Origin: Cognatilysobacter tabacisoli
Lineage (GTDB): Bacteria > Pseudomonadota > Gammaproteobacteria > Xanthomonadales > Xanthomonadaceae
NCBI RefSeq assembly: GCF_003586305.1
Contig: NZ_KZ987400.1
Span: 62,001 to 126,000 of the forward strand
Reading direction: 5' to 3'
DNA length: 64,000 nt
In this document: positions 32,728 to 44,761 of the stretch, piece after piece
Layout: each line of letters opens with the position of its first letter
Position numbering within the stretch: position 1 is the first letter of the stretch
Notes under the pieces: model-generated
The model's input: only the letters and a program-made list of their open reading frames with translations
Told to the model about the DNA's origin: nothing
The model's database searches: none
Program-made: the position numbers and the translations under genes

Positions 32728-33555
32728 ATGCCCGAGCTGCCCGAAGTCGAAACCACCCGCGCCGGCCTGGCCCCGCACCTGGTCGGCCGCCGCGTCACCG
32801 GCGTGGTGCTGCGCCGCCCGGACCTGCGCTGGCCGATCCCGTTCGACGTCGTCGAGACCCTGCCCGGCCAGCGCATCGACGCGGTGCGCCGGCGCGCGAA
32901 GTACCTGCTGATCGACACCGCGGCCGGCAGCGCGCTGCTGCACCTGGGCATGTCCGGCTCGCTCCGGGTGCTGCCCGCCGACACCCCGGTGCGCGACCAC
33001 GACCACGTCGACCTGCAGCTGGACGGCGACGCGGACGCCGCCGGCCGGGTGCTGCGCTTCAACGACCCACGCCGTTTCGGCTGCCTGCTGTGGCAGCCAC
33101 CGGGCACGACCCACCCGCTGCTCGCCGGCCTCGGCCCCGAGCCGCTGTCGGACGCGTTCGACGGCGACTACCTGTTCGCCGCCAGCCGCGGCCGGACCGC
33201 ATCGGTGAAGACCTTCCTGATGGACCAGAAGACGGTCGTCGGGGTCGGCAACATCTACGCCGCCGAGGCGCTGTTCAGCGCCGGCATCGCGCCGCTGCGC
33301 GCGGCCGGGCGCGTGTCGCGCGAGCGCTACGGCGCGCTGGCCGACGCGGTGAAGGCGATCCTGCGCCACGCGATCACGCGCGGCGGCACCACGCTGCGCG
33401 ACTTCCTCAGCCCGGACGGCGCGCCGGGGTACTTCGAACAGGAACTGTCGGCCTACGGGCGCGGCGGCGAGCCGTGCCGGCGCTGCGGCCGGCCGCTGCG
33501 CCAGGCCGCGGTCGGCCAGCGCACGACGGCGTGGTGCCCGTATTGCCAGCGCTGA
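32728..33555 (+). CDS. mutM: formamidopyrimidine-DNA glycosylase
   Basis: A 275-residue bifunctional glycosylase/AP lyase that removes 8-oxoguanine. It begins with the catalytic Pro2 in [33 protein letters not shown] and [12 protein letters not shown] are the helix-two-turn-helix partners; [20 protein letters not shown] is the DNA-binding H2TH; the C-terminal zinc finger is CRRCGRPL...WCPYCQR with four cysteines. TAAGCT (32716-32721) only 6 nt before the ATG suggests a leaderless message. Confidence 0.97.
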   Translation: MPELPEVETTRAGLAPHLVGRRVTGVVLRRPDLRWPIPFDVVETLPGQRIDAVRRRAKYLLIDTAAGSALLHLGMSGSLRVLPADTPVRDHDHVDLQLDGDADAAGRVLRFNDPRRFGCLLWQPPGTTHPLLAGLGPEPLSDAFDGDYLFAASRGRTASVKTFLMDQKTVVGVGNIYAAEALFSAGIAPLRAAGRVSRERYGALADAVKAILRHAITRGGTTLRDFLSPDGAPGYFEQELSAYGRGGEPCRRCGRPLRQAAVGQRTTAWCPYCQR

Positions 33556-33670
33556 CCTGGCTGGCGGGGCCGCCGCGTCCGCCGGTCGCCGGTCCGTTTC
33601 CGGTCGTGACCCGCGCCGCCGTCGCGACCGGATGATCGCGCTATAGTCGGGCGCACTTTGGGGGCACCTG

Positions 33671-34234
33671 ATGTCGGACACCGCGGAAATCACGGTACTG
33701 CTGGATGCAGCGCGGGACGGGGACCGCGGCGCGCTCGACCGCGTGCTGGCCACCCTGTACCAGGAACTGCACACGATGGCCCGCCGCCAGCTGGCCGGGC
33801 AGCACGGGCACACGCTCGATGCGACCGCGCTGGTGCACGAGGCCTACCTGAAGCTGATCGGCCGCCGCGAGGCGCAGTTCGACGATCGCGCCCACTTCTT
33901 CGCCTACGCTGCGTCGGCGATGCGCAGCGTGGTCGTCGACTACGCCCGCCAGCGGCTGGCGCAGAAGCGCGGCGGCGACCTGCACCGCGTCACCGAACTG
34001 CCCGAGGACCTCGAGGGCGGGCTGCGGCTGGACGAGGACACCCTCGGGCTGGACACGGCGCTGACGCGGCTGGCCTCGGTCGATGCGCGGCTGGCGCAGG
34101 TGGTCGAGCTGCGCTACTTCGCCGGCTTGTCGGAGCTGGAGATCGCCGCGCTGCTGCAGCGCTCCGAGCGCAGCATCCGCCGCGACTGGCAGAAGGCGCG
34201 CCTGTTCCTGCTCGCCTCGCTGAAAGACGCCTGA
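33671..34234 (+). CDS. ECF RNA polymerase sigma factor (EcfK-like)
   Basis: A 187-residue sigma factor with region 2 (LDATALVHEAYLKLIGRREA, FFAYAASAMRSVVVDYARQR) and region 4 (VVELRYFAGLSELEIAALLQ, RSERSIRRDWQKARLFL) and no extra domains. This type (TIGR02999-like, ECF43-like) lacks a neighbouring anti-sigma factor and is paired with a Ser/Thr kinase, as in the EcfK-PknS pair of Xanthomonas and EcfP-PknT of Vibrio, where phosphorylation activates the sigma factor. A TATAGT -10 at 33642-33647 and a GGGG ribosome site are present. The kinase gene starts 150 bp downstream. Confidence 0.9.
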   Translation: MSDTAEITVLLDAARDGDRGALDRVLATLYQELHTMARRQLAGQHGHTLDATALVHEAYLKLIGRREAQFDDRAHFFAYAASAMRSVVVDYARQRLAQKRGGDLHRVTELPEDLEGGLRLDEDTLGLDTALTRLASVDARLAQVVELRYFAGLSELEIAALLQRSERSIRRDWQKARLFLLASLKDA

Positions 34235-34384
34235 CGGCGGAGCCGCCGCGGCGACGGAAAGTCGCCGACGCCGGCGTGGCGGAGCGGTCCGCCGGCGGGG
34301 ACCGCTGTCCGCCCCGGGCGGCGCACCGCGTGACGTTGTGACCGACCGCCGAAACCTGACCCCGGGACCGACCGCTCCTCGCCG

Positions 34385-37192
<2,808 letters not shown>

Positions 37193-37207
37193 GCCCGGCG
37201 CACGCGG

Positions 37208-37828
37208 CTACAGCGGCAGCGGCACCTGCAGCGGGTCGATCGCGCCTTCGCCGCGCATGACCTTCTTGAACTCGGCGCGCGACACCGACACGTAGCGCTC
37301 GTTGCCGCCGATCTCGACCTGCGGGCCGTCCTGCACCGCGCGGCCGCGTTCGTCGACGCGCACCGTCATCGTCGCCTTGCTGCCGCTGTGGCAAATCGTC
37401 TTGATCTCGCTGAGCTCGTCGGCCCACGCCAGCAGGTACTGGCTGCCCTCGAACAGTTCGCCGCGGAAGTCGGTGCGCAGGCCGTAGCACAGCACCGGGA
37501 TGCGCAGCGCGTCGACGACCTCGCTCAGCTGCCACACCTGCGCGCGGGTCAGGAACTGCGCCTCGTCGACCAGCACGCAGTGCAGCCGGCCGTGCGCGGC
37601 GACGTCGGCGCGCACGCAGGCCTCGAGGTCGGCGTCGCGGTCGAACGCAATGCCGTCGGACTGCAGCCCGATGCGCGATGCGACCGTGCCGCTGCCGGCG
37701 CGGTGGTCGAGCTTCGGCGTCAGGATCGCCGCGCGCATGCCGCGCTCGCGGTAGTTGTACGCCGACTGCAGCAGCGTCGTGGTCTTCCCGGCATTCATCG
37801 CCGAGTAGTAGAAGTAGAGCTTGGCCAT
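37208..37828 (-). CDS. tdk: thymidine kinase
   Basis: A 206-residue type II thymidine kinase for nucleoside salvage. P-loop [20 protein letters not shown], the Walker-B-like VLVDEAQFL with the catalytic Glu, [15 protein letters not shown] and the lasso motif [14 protein letters not shown] are present. The zinc-binding lasso of most family members needs four Cys; here only ICHS remains and the second pair is gone, so the lasso is probably zinc-free. Convergent with the kinase gene (15-bp gap). Confidence 0.95.
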   Translation of the reverse strand: MAKLYFYYSAMNAGKTTTLLQSAYNYRERGMRAAILTPKLDHRAGSGTVASRIGLQSDGIAFDRDADLEACVRADVAAHGRLHCVLVDEAQFLTRAQVWQLSEVVDALRIPVLCYGLRTDFRGELFEGSQYLLAWADELSEIKTICHSGSKATMTVRVDERGRAVQDGPQVEIGGNERYVSVSRAEFKKVMRGEGAIDPLQVPLPL

Positions 37829-37859
37829 GCGCGGATTCTACCGACGGCCGCGCGGCCGC

Positions 37860-38624
37860 TCAGTCGTCCTGCGGCGCGGTGCGCTGCACCGGCCCGACCT
37901 CGACCTGGCCCTGCTTCCACAGCGCGTCCTCGACCGCCCAGTAGCGCTCCGGGTCCCAGCGGTTCTCGTGCAGGTAGGTCGCGATGTCGGCGCCGCCGAC
38001 GCCGCCGAGCGCGTCGCCGTCCGCGCCGGGCGCGTTGACCTGCAGCTTGCCGATGTTGCCGACCCGGCTGCCGGTGATCGCGCGCTTGGCGCGCGAAACC
38101 GCACGGGCCAGCCGCGGCTTGGCGGTTTCGTCACCGAACTCCCGATGCAGCGCCGGGCCGTCGCTGCGCACGCGCGCCTGCTCGGCCGGCGACAGCGTCT
38201 CCCACATCTTTTCGCGCAGCGCGACGAATCGCGGGTAGCCTCGCTCGGCGGCCAGGTCGGCCCAGATGTACGCCAGCACCGGGTCGCGGGTCACGCCGGC
38301 GCCGTGCCAGTACAGCAGGCTGATGCGGTGCTGCGAATACTTGTCGGCGTACTGTGCGGCGTTGCGGAAGTGACGGAACGCGTCGCGCCACTGCCCCGCC
38401 GCGGCCGCTTCGGCGCCATGCAGCCGCCACAGCTCGTTCGGATGGCTCGCGGCGATACGCAGCGCGGCTTCGCGCTGCTGCCAGTGCTGGCGGTCGGTCG
38501 GCGACGCGGCGCCGGTCGCTGCATCGGCAGGCACGGGCTCCGCGCCGGTGGCGCTGCCGATACACGCGAGCGCCGCGAGCAGGAGCGCGGCCGTCGCGCG
38601 CGGGCGGATCGGCGCGGCGTCCAC
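37860..38624 (-). CDS. exported Sel1-like protein, paralogue 2
   Basis: A 254-residue protein with a signal peptide (ATAALLLAALACIGSATGAE). The body has helical repeats (WRLHGAEAAAAGQWRDAF, HFRNAAQYADKYSQHRIS) and a Sel1-type motif GAGVTRDPVLAYIWADLAAE, followed by a conserved tail with KRAITGSRVGNIGKLQV and RWDPERYWAVEDALW. It is clearly homologous to the preceding gene (shared RDPVLAYIW-DLAAERGY and DP-YWA/KYFAW blocks). The start is GTG at 38624, 4 bp after the upstream stop, so the two are one operon. The function is unknown; Sel1-like repeats usually bind proteins. Confidence 0.8.
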   Translation of the reverse strand: MDAAPIRPRATAALLLAALACIGSATGAEPVPADAATGAASPTDRQHWQQREAALRIAASHPNELWRLHGAEAAAAGQWRDAFRHFRNAAQYADKYSQHRISLLYWHGAGVTRDPVLAYIWADLAAERGYPRFVALREKMWETLSPAEQARVRSDGPALHREFGDETAKPRLARAVSRAKRAITGSRVGNIGKLQVNAPGADGDALGGVGGADIATYLHENRWDPERYWAVEDALWKQGQVEVGPVQRTAPQDD

Positions 38625-38628
38625 GCGC

Positions 38629-39462
38629 TCAGCCTGCCGGACGGCCACCGCCGGCCGCGGCCGGCGCGCGCGCGCCGGGGGCGTCGCCGTCGGGTTCGGG
38701 CACGTCGGGCTCCGGCGCATCGACCTGCGGCGCCGTTTTCGGGATGCGCGCGTCGGCGTCCAGCGTCTCGATCGCGCCGACGTCGACGCGCCCGACCAGC
38801 GGCTTCATCCAGATCTGGTCCTGCCACGCGAAGTACTTGTCCGGGTCCCAGTAGCGCTCGTCGAACATCTTGCTGCCGTCGATCGTCTCGTAGCCGGCGA
38901 GCGTCGGCACGCTGACCTGCACGCTCTGCGTCGACGAACCCAGCCGGCTGCCGACGAACTGGCGCTGCGTCGCGCGCAGCCGCACCGCGTAGCGCGGGCG
39001 CGCCGCGTCGTCGCCGTAGCGCGCGTACAGCGCCGGGCCTTCCACGGCGACGCGCGCGCGCTGGGCTTCGTCGAGCCGGTCCCAGTAGTGCTCGCGCAGC
39101 CGCAGGAACCCGCGGTAGCCGCGCTCGGCGGCCAGGTCCATCCAGATGTACGCCAGCACCGGATCGCGTGGCACGCCGTCGCCGTTCCAGTGCATCTCGC
39201 CGAGCATTCCCTGCGACGGTTTGTCGGCGTAGTACGCGGCGCGGCTGAAGAAGCGGCGCGCATCGTCGAACGACTTCGCGCGGTACGCGTTCATGCCCTT
39301 GATCCGGTAGTCCATGTCCGGGTGCGCGGACAGGAATCCGGCCGCGCTCATCAGCGCGTCGTCGGCCGGATCGGGCGGCGGGGCGACGCGGGACTGGGCC
39401 GCCGCGCCTCCGGCGATGACGGCGGCGAGCAGCAGCGCGGACGGGCGCAGGCGGAGGTTCAT
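38629..39462 (-). CDS. exported Sel1-like protein, paralogue 1
   Basis: A 277-residue protein with a signal peptide (LRPSALLLAAVIAGGAAAQ). Helical repeats include MDYRIKGMNAYRAKSFDDAR and FFSRAAYYADKPSQGMLGEM, and the Sel1 core GDGVPRDPVLAYIWMDLAAE. The C-terminal third has RQFVGSRLGSSTQSVQV, DERYWDPDKYFAWQDQIW and an acidic Pro-rich end. It is a tandem paralogue of the next gene. The ATG at 39462 leads straight into the signal peptide; a TTG three codons upstream is less likely. Divergent from rep. No known function. Confidence 0.82.
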   Translation of the reverse strand: MNLRLRPSALLLAAVIAGGAAAQSRVAPPPDPADDALMSAAGFLSAHPDMDYRIKGMNAYRAKSFDDARRFFSRAAYYADKPSQGMLGEMHWNGDGVPRDPVLAYIWMDLAAERGYRGFLRLREHYWDRLDEAQRARVAVEGPALYARYGDDAARPRYAVRLRATQRQFVGSRLGSSTQSVQVSVPTLAGYETIDGSKMFDERYWDPDKYFAWQDQIWMKPLVGRVDVGAIETLDADARIPKTAPQVDAPEPDVPEPDGDAPGARAPAAAGGGRPAG

Positions 39463-39551
39463 GGCGGACAATCCATATCGACGCGGGGAGCCACAGCGTA
39501 GACCGTCGGACGCCGCGCCGCGGGTAAACTGATGGGCTACACGGAAGCCCC

Positions 39552-41531
39552 ATGCACGGTCTGAATCCTCCCCAGCGCGCCGCCGTCCTGCACACCGACG
39601 GTCCCCTGCTCGTGCTCGCCGGCGCGGGCAGCGGCAAGACGCGGGTGATCGTCGAGAAGATCGCGCACCTGATCGCCTCCAGCCGCATGCCGGCCAAGCG
39701 CATCGCCGCGATCACGTTCACCAACAAGTCGGCGAAGGAAATGCGCGAGCGCGTCGCCAAGCGCATCAAGGGCGATGCCGCCGACGGCCTGACGGTGTGC
39801 ACGTTCCACGCGCTGGGGCTGAAGTTCCTGCAGATCGAGCACGCGCGCGCCGGCCTGCGCCGCGGCTTCTCGATCTTCGACAGCGACGACAGCACCGCGC
39901 AGTTCAAGGACCTGCTGCCGCCGGGCACCAAGCCCGACGGCATCGAGCAGGTGCGCAACCTGGTATCGCGGGCGAAGAACGCCGGGCTGTCGCCGGAGGA
40001 GGCGCTGGCAAGGGCGCAGAGCGCGCGCGAGATGGAGGCCGCGACGGTCTACGCGCGCTACCAGGCGCGGCTGGCGACGTTCAACGCGGTCGACTTCGAC
40101 GACCTGATCCGGCTGCCGGTGCAGCTGCTCGAGGCGGAGGAAGAGCTGCGGCTGGCGTGGCGCGAGCGGATCGGCTACCTGCTGGTCGACGAGTGCCAAG
40201 ACACCAACGACGCGCAGTACCGGCTGCTGAAGGCGCTGGCCGGGCCGAAGGGGCTGTTCACCTGCGTCGGCGACGACGACCAGTCGATCTACGCCTGGCG
40301 CGGTGCGAACCCCGACAACCTGCTGCAGCTCGGCGTCGACTACCCGTCGCTGCAGATCGTCAAGCTCGAGCAGAACTACCGCTGCTCCAACCGCGTGCTG
40401 CGCACCGCCAACGCGCTGATCGCGCACAACCCGCACGCACACCCGAAGACGCTGTGGTCGGAGCAGAAGGACGGCGAGCGGATCCGCGTGTGGGAGTGCC
40501 GCGACGCGTCGCACGAGGCCGAGCGCGTCGCTGGCGAGATCCACTTCCTCGCCACCGCGAAACAGGTGCCGTGGAGCGACTTCTGCATCCTGTTCCGCGG
40601 CAACTTCCAGAGCCGCGCGCTGGAGAAGGCGCTGCAGCTGCTGCGCGTGCCGTACCACCTGACCGGCGGCACCGCGTTCCTCGACCGCGGCGAGGTCAAG
40701 GACGCGCTGGCGTGGTTGCGGCTGGTCGCCAACCCGGAGGACGACGCGGCGTTCCTGCGCGCGGTGCAGTCGCCCAAGCGCGAGGTCGGCGCGACGACGC
40801 TGGCCAAGCTGGCCGAGATCGCCCAGCACGCCGGCCTGCCGATGTCGCGCGCCGCCGGCGAAATCGGCGCGCTCAAGCAGCTGGCGCCGCGCGCGGCGAA
40901 CGCGCTCGACGGCTTCACCACGATCGTCCGCGGCCTGCGCGGCCTCGCCCACCAGGCCACGCCGGCCGAGCTGGTGCGCGTGCTGGCCGAGAAGAGCGGC
41001 CTGCTCGCGGCGATCCGCGCGCAGTGCAAGGACGAAGGCACGTTCCAGCGGCGCAAAGCGAACCTCGAGGAGCTGGCCGACTGGTTCGACGGCGGCAAGG
41101 GCAGCGGGCCGGGCGAACTCGCCGCGCAGCTGGCGCTGCTGTCGCATGCCGACAAGGGCGACGCCGGCAACCAGGTCCGGCTGATGTCGCTGCACGCGGC
41201 CAAGGGGCTGGAGTTCCGCTACGTGTTCATCGTCGGCATGGAAGACGGCACGCTGCCGCACGAGATGGCGCTCGAGGAGGGCTCGCTCGAGGAGGAGCGG
41301 CGGCTGCTGTACGTCGGCATCACCCGCGCGAAGGAGCAGCTGTGGCTGTCGCACTCGCGCGAGGCGCAGAAGTGGGGCGACAAGCTGCGGCTGCAGCCGA
41401 GCCGGTTCCTCGACGAACTGCCGGCGGCCGAACTGCAGCGCGACGGCGCCGACCCGGCCGCCGACGCCGAGCGCAAGCAGGAGCGCGCCGCGGCCGGGTT
41501 CGCCGCGATCCGGGCGATGCTCGAGGGCTGA
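39552..41531 (+). CDS. rep: ATP-dependent DNA helicase Rep
   Basis: A 659-residue UvrD/Rep-type superfamily 1A 3'-5' helicase that helps replication forks past bound proteins. Motif I LVLAGAGSGKTRVIVEKIAH, Ia ITFTNKSAKEMRERV, II LLVDECQDTNDAQY, III FTCVGDDDQSIYAWRGA, IV VKLEQNYRCS, V VRLMSLHAAKGLEF and VI LLYVGITRAKEQLWLS are all present. Its length and start MHGLNPPQRAAVLH fit Rep rather than UvrD. TAAACT at 39525-39530 is a possible -10. Confidence 0.96.
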   Translation: MHGLNPPQRAAVLHTDGPLLVLAGAGSGKTRVIVEKIAHLIASSRMPAKRIAAITFTNKSAKEMRERVAKRIKGDAADGLTVCTFHALGLKFLQIEHARAGLRRGFSIFDSDDSTAQFKDLLPPGTKPDGIEQVRNLVSRAKNAGLSPEEALARAQSAREMEAATVYARYQARLATFNAVDFDDLIRLPVQLLEAEEELRLAWRERIGYLLVDECQDTNDAQYRLLKALAGPKGLFTCVGDDDQSIYAWRGANPDNLLQLGVDYPSLQIVKLEQNYRCSNRVLRTANALIAHNPHAHPKTLWSEQKDGERIRVWECRDASHEAERVAGEIHFLATAKQVPWSDFCILFRGNFQSRALEKALQLLRVPYHLTGGTAFLDRGEVKDALAWLRLVANPEDDAAFLRAVQSPKREVGATTLAKLAEIAQHAGLPMSRAAGEIGALKQLAPRAANALDGFTTIVRGLRGLAHQATPAELVRVLAEKSGLLAAIRAQCKDEGTFQRRKANLEELADWFDGGKGSGPGELAAQLALLSHADKGDAGNQVRLMSLHAAKGLEFRYVFIVGMEDGTLPHEMALEEGSLEEERRLLYVGITRAKEQLWLSHSREAQKWGDKLRLQPSRFLDELPAAELQRDGADPAADAERKQERAAAGFAAIRAMLEG

Positions 41532-41640
41532 CGCGCCGCGCCGCGGCGACGCCGCGTGCTGGCCGCAGGGACCGGACTGTCGCAGGCGCGTCGCCAGCAT
41601 TGGCTACACTCGGCCGTTCGCTCTCCCGACCCGGTCCCGC

Positions 41641-42570
41641 ATGCGCCCGACTTCCCGCACCCTCGCTTCCGTTCCGCTCCTCGCCGCCGCGCTCGCGCTG
41701 GCCGCGTGCAAGCCCACCGCGCCGACCGCACCGGCCGCCGACGCGGCCAAGCCCGGCGCCGCCGCCCCGGCCGCGCCCTCCAAACCCGACGCCGGCAGCG
41801 CCGACGACAACCTCAACGCGGTGCTGTGGGTGCAGCGCTCGGCCGAGTACCGCGCGATCAGCGCGCAGACCTACCGCGCCGCCGCCGACCACCTGGACAA
41901 GGCCCTGGCCGAGGCCAACTGGGACGCGCTGGTGCCGGCCGAGCGCGGCAACGCCAGCGCCGGGCTAAAGCCGGCGGTGATCCTCGACGTCGACGAGACC
42001 GTGCTCGACAACTCGCCGTACCAGGCGCGCCTGGTGCGCGACGGCGCCGAATACGACGAGGTGACGTGGGACGCGTGGGTCGCCGAAAAGAAAGCCAAGC
42101 CGCTGCCGGGCGTCGTCGACTTCGCCCGGGCCGCGACCGCGAAGGGCGTGACCCTGCTGTACATCTCCAACCGCGCCGAGCACCTGCAGGCCGCGACGAT
42201 CGCCAACCTGAAGGCCGTCGGCCTGCCGGTCGCGAGCGACGACGTGTTCCTCGGGCTGGGCACGTTCGTGCAGGACTGCGAGCAGAACGGCAGCGAGAAG
42301 CTGTGCCGCCGCCGACTGGCCGGGCAGCAGTACCGCGTGCTGATGCAGTTCGGCGACCAGCTCGGCGACTTCGCCGAGATCACGGCCAACACGCCCGACG
42401 CGCGCGCGGCGCTGTACGAGGAGCACCGCGACTGGTTCGGCGAGCGCTGGTGGATGCTGCCGAACCCGACCTACGGCTCGTGGGAGCCGGCGGTGTTCAA
42501 CAACGACTACAAGCAGCCGCGCGAGGCCCGTCGGGCCGCCAAGCGGGCCGCACTCGACGTCGCGCCCTGA
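41641..42570 (+). CDS. e(P4)-type lipoprotein acid phosphatase/5'-nucleotidase
   Basis: A 309-residue outer-membrane lipoprotein of the class C acid phosphatase family. The signal peptide ends in the lipobox LAAC (Cys at about 23), then an Ala/Pro linker. HAD motif I is VILDVDETVLDNS with two Asp; GVTLLYISNRAEH is motif II, CRRRLAGQQYRVLMQFGDQLGDF motif III/IV region. Haemophilus e(P4) dephosphorylates NMN and other nucleotides at the surface. TACACT (41605-41610) is a likely -10. Transcription probably ends at the hairpin near 42730. Confidence 0.92.
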   Translation: MRPTSRTLASVPLLAAALALAACKPTAPTAPAADAAKPGAAAPAAPSKPDAGSADDNLNAVLWVQRSAEYRAISAQTYRAAADHLDKALAEANWDALVPAERGNASAGLKPAVILDVDETVLDNSPYQARLVRDGAEYDEVTWDAWVAEKKAKPLPGVVDFARAATAKGVTLLYISNRAEHLQAATIANLKAVGLPVASDDVFLGLGTFVQDCEQNGSEKLCRRRLAGQQYRVLMQFGDQLGDFAEITANTPDARAALYEEHRDWFGERWWMLPNPTYGSWEPAVFNNDYKQPREARRAAKRAALDVAP

Positions 42571-42617
42571 GGCAGGGCGGCGTGATCGTTCATACGAATC
42601 AATAGGTTATATCGATC

Positions 42618-42638
42618 AGCTGAGGCATTGCCTCAGCT
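42618..42638. repeat. perfect 10-bp inverted repeat
   Basis: AGCTGAGGCA and its complement flank one T. It sits in a local AT-rich stretch (42585-42615) unlike the surrounding DNA, and could be an operator or the first hairpin of an RNA. Confidence 0.6.
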
Positions 42639-42720
42639 CGCCGATCCGCGTAGGCTCGTCCCGTCCGGCTTTGGCCGGCGCCATGCCACAACTCACGTCC
42701 TCCGGCCCCGGCCGGATTTG

Positions 42721-42747
42721 AAGGAGGCCCCGGCCTCCTTTTTCTTT
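42721..42747 (+). terminator. intrinsic terminator
   Basis: AAGGAGG pairs with CCTCCTT around a small CG-rich loop (9-bp stem if the two inner pairs form), followed by TTTCTTT. Terminates the e(P4) gene or the possible sRNA. Confidence 0.8.
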
Positions 42748-42775
42748 GTCCGCGGCGGGCGAGCGCGCTGGGCGG

Positions 42776-44761
42776 TCAGCGCGGGCGCAGCGCGCCGACG
42801 TCGACGCGCGCGTCGTCGCGCACGGTGACCTCGACGGTGCGTTCGGCCGCGGGCCCGTCCAGCCGCCACGGCAGCGGCAGGTTGTCCGGCACCACGGTCA
42901 GCCGGTGGGTGCCGGTGGCCACGCGCGGGAACGCGAATTCGCCCTGCGCGTCGGTGCGCACCGCGTAGCGTCCGTCGAGCACCACGGTCACGTTCGCCGC
43001 CGGCTGCTCGGACGCGGCGCGCTGGCCGTCGCCGTTGTCGTCGAGGTAGACGCTGCCGCGCACGCCACCGACCGCGGCGCCGGGCGCCCCGCCGATTACG
43101 CCCTGCGGCCGGCCGGCCTGGCGCTCATAGCGCACGGTCAGGAACACCGAGCGGTCGCGCGGCAGCGTCACGAAGCCCGGGTCCGGCACCAGCGGGTCGA
43201 GCTGGAACGGCGAGCGCCGCGAGCCCTCGCTCTGGAACACCGACGCGGCCAGCGTCCAGCCGCGGGCGACCTGCCAGTTCAGCGAGACGTTGGCGTCGCG
43301 CGTGCGCGCCGCGTCGGGCCCGTCCCCGTAGGCCCAGCGCACGCTGCCGTCGAGGCTGACGCGGTCGCCCAGCGCGCGGCCGCCGTACGCGGCCAGCAGG
43401 GTCGTGCGGGTCGGCGCGGCGCCGTCGTACGACAGCTCGCCGTGCGCGATCGACGTCGACAGGCGGTTGCCTTCGCTGGCCGGCCACGCCTGGTCGACGC
43501 CGAGCTGCCAGCTGCGCCGGCCCGCGCTGTCGGCCTGGTCGAACTGCACCCGCGTGGTGCCCCACGCACCGGCGCGGTCGACGAACAGCTGCGCCGCCCA
43601 CGCGCGCGCGTCGGCGTCGCGCACGCTGGCGCTGCCGCCGTAGCCGACCGTGGTGCTGGCCTGGTAGCGCAGGTAGCCGGTCGCGTAGGCGCCGTCGAAG
43701 CCGGCGCCGCTCGGCGAGCCGACGACGTCGATGCCGGCGTTCCACAGCCAGCGGCCGTACTGATACGCGGCGCGGTAGTACGCGCCCTGCGCGTCCTGGT
43801 TGATCGGCAGCGCGCCCCACGCCAGGCCCGGGTCGAGCCGGAACGCGCCGTAGTGGTGGACGAAGCGCCCGCGCCGCGCGGTGGCATCGATCCACGCGCC
43901 TTCGGCCCGGCCGTCGTCGCCGTCGCTGGACAGCAGGTTGAACTGGACCTCGTCGGCGTCGCCGCGCCACTGGGTGGCCGCGTGCACGGCCTGCGCGTCG
44001 CGCGGGTCGAACACCCCGCCGCCGAACCCGTCCGGCACGATCCGCCCGCGCGTGGCCAGGAACGACAGCGCGCTGCTCCAGCGCGGGTCCCAGTCGGCCT
44101 GCAGGCCGAACGTGGCGACGTGGCCGTCGGCGACGTCGAACCCGACCAGGCGCGAACCGGTGTAGCTGCCCGCGCGCCCGTACGCCGCCTGCAGGCGCAG
44201 GCCGCTGCCGGCGTGCAGCCAGTCGCCGGCGGCGCCGGCCAGCGGCGTGGTCGGCAGGAAGAACCGGTACTGGTTGCGCTGCAGCGGCAGCGACGGGGTG
44301 TTGAGCACGCCGACGCCGTGGTCGGCGCGCCAGCCGCCGGGCAGGTGCAGGTTGCGCTGCCACAGCGTCGCGCTGCCGGTGCGCTCGCCGCTGCGGCCGT
44401 CGAGCCCGTCTCCGCGGTCGAACACGCTGGCGTCGAGCGAAAAGCTGCCGTGGCCGGCCGTTTCCCAGAAGCCGCCGGCGGACAGGCCGCCCTCGCGGCG
44501 GTCGCTGACGTCGTGGTCGCTGCGGCTGGCGTCGAGTTGCACCCACAGCGAGCGCGGCAGGCCCTGCGCGTCGTAGTCGGCGGCGGCGTCCTCGTCGGCC
44601 GGCAGCGGCGCGAGCCGGTCGGGCGCAATGATCCGGTCGGCGTACGGCTGTACTGGCGCCGGAGCCGGAGCCGGAGCTTGGGCCGCGACCGCCGCGGCCG
44701 CGAGCGCGGCGGCGACGCCGGCCGCGAGCGCCAGCCGGCGCGGACCGCCAGCGGCGCTCAC
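42776..44761 (-). CDS. usher-like outer-membrane barrel with C-terminal SdrD-B-like domain
   Basis: A 661-residue exported protein, last gene of the pilin-like operon. It has a signal peptide (LALAAGVAAALAAAAVAAQA), a short Pro/Ala linker, then about 530 residues of alternating beta strands rich in aromatic ends (GGLSAGGFWETAGHGSFSLD, LWQRNLHLPGGWRADHGVGV, YRFFLPTTPLAG), as in large outer-membrane barrels. The last ~90 residues are a separate beta domain, GSVYLDDNGDGQRAASEQPA with a calcium-type DDNGDG loop, then TDAQGEFAFPRVATGTHRL. It is shorter than classical FimD/PapC ushers (about 800) and I see no clear plug domain. Position behind a chaperone-like gene argues for secretion of the fibre subunits. 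Its GTG start overlaps the chaperone stop (GTGA). Confidence 0.75.
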   Translation of the reverse strand: MSAAGGPRRLALAAGVAAALAAAAVAAQAPAPAPAPVQPYADRIIAPDRLAPLPADEDAAADYDAQGLPRSLWVQLDASRSDHDVSDRREGGLSAGGFWETAGHGSFSLDASVFDRGDGLDGRSGERTGSATLWQRNLHLPGGWRADHGVGVLNTPSLPLQRNQYRFFLPTTPLAGAAGDWLHAGSGLRLQAAYGRAGSYTGSRLVGFDVADGHVATFGLQADWDPRWSSALSFLATRGRIVPDGFGGGVFDPRDAQAVHAATQWRGDADEVQFNLLSSDGDDGRAEGAWIDATARRGRFVHHYGAFRLDPGLAWGALPINQDAQGAYYRAAYQYGRWLWNAGIDVVGSPSGAGFDGAYATGYLRYQASTTVGYGGSASVRDADARAWAAQLFVDRAGAWGTTRVQFDQADSAGRRSWQLGVDQAWPASEGNRLSTSIAHGELSYDGAAPTRTTLLAAYGGRALGDRVSLDGSVRWAYGDGPDAARTRDANVSLNWQVARGWTLAASVFQSEGSRRSPFQLDPLVPDPGFVTLPRDRSVFLTVRYERQAGRPQGVIGGAPGAAVGGVRGSVYLDDNGDGQRAASEQPAANVTVVLDGRYAVRTDAQGEFAFPRVATGTHRLTVVPDNLPLPWRLDGPAAERTVEVTVRDDARVDVGALRPR

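Larger units (their letters stand above)
42618..42747 (+). ncRNA. possible small RNA or structured 3' region
   Basis: The 205-bp gap after the e(P4) gene has no ORF but shows an AT-rich stretch with TATATC (42608-42613), the 21-bp palindrome, C-rich single-stranded segments (GTCCTCCGGCCCC at about 42700-42712) and an intrinsic terminator. This is what an independent sRNA of about 125 nt would look like; the alternative is simply the 3' UTR of the phosphatase gene. No Rfam family was recognised. Confidence 0.25.
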
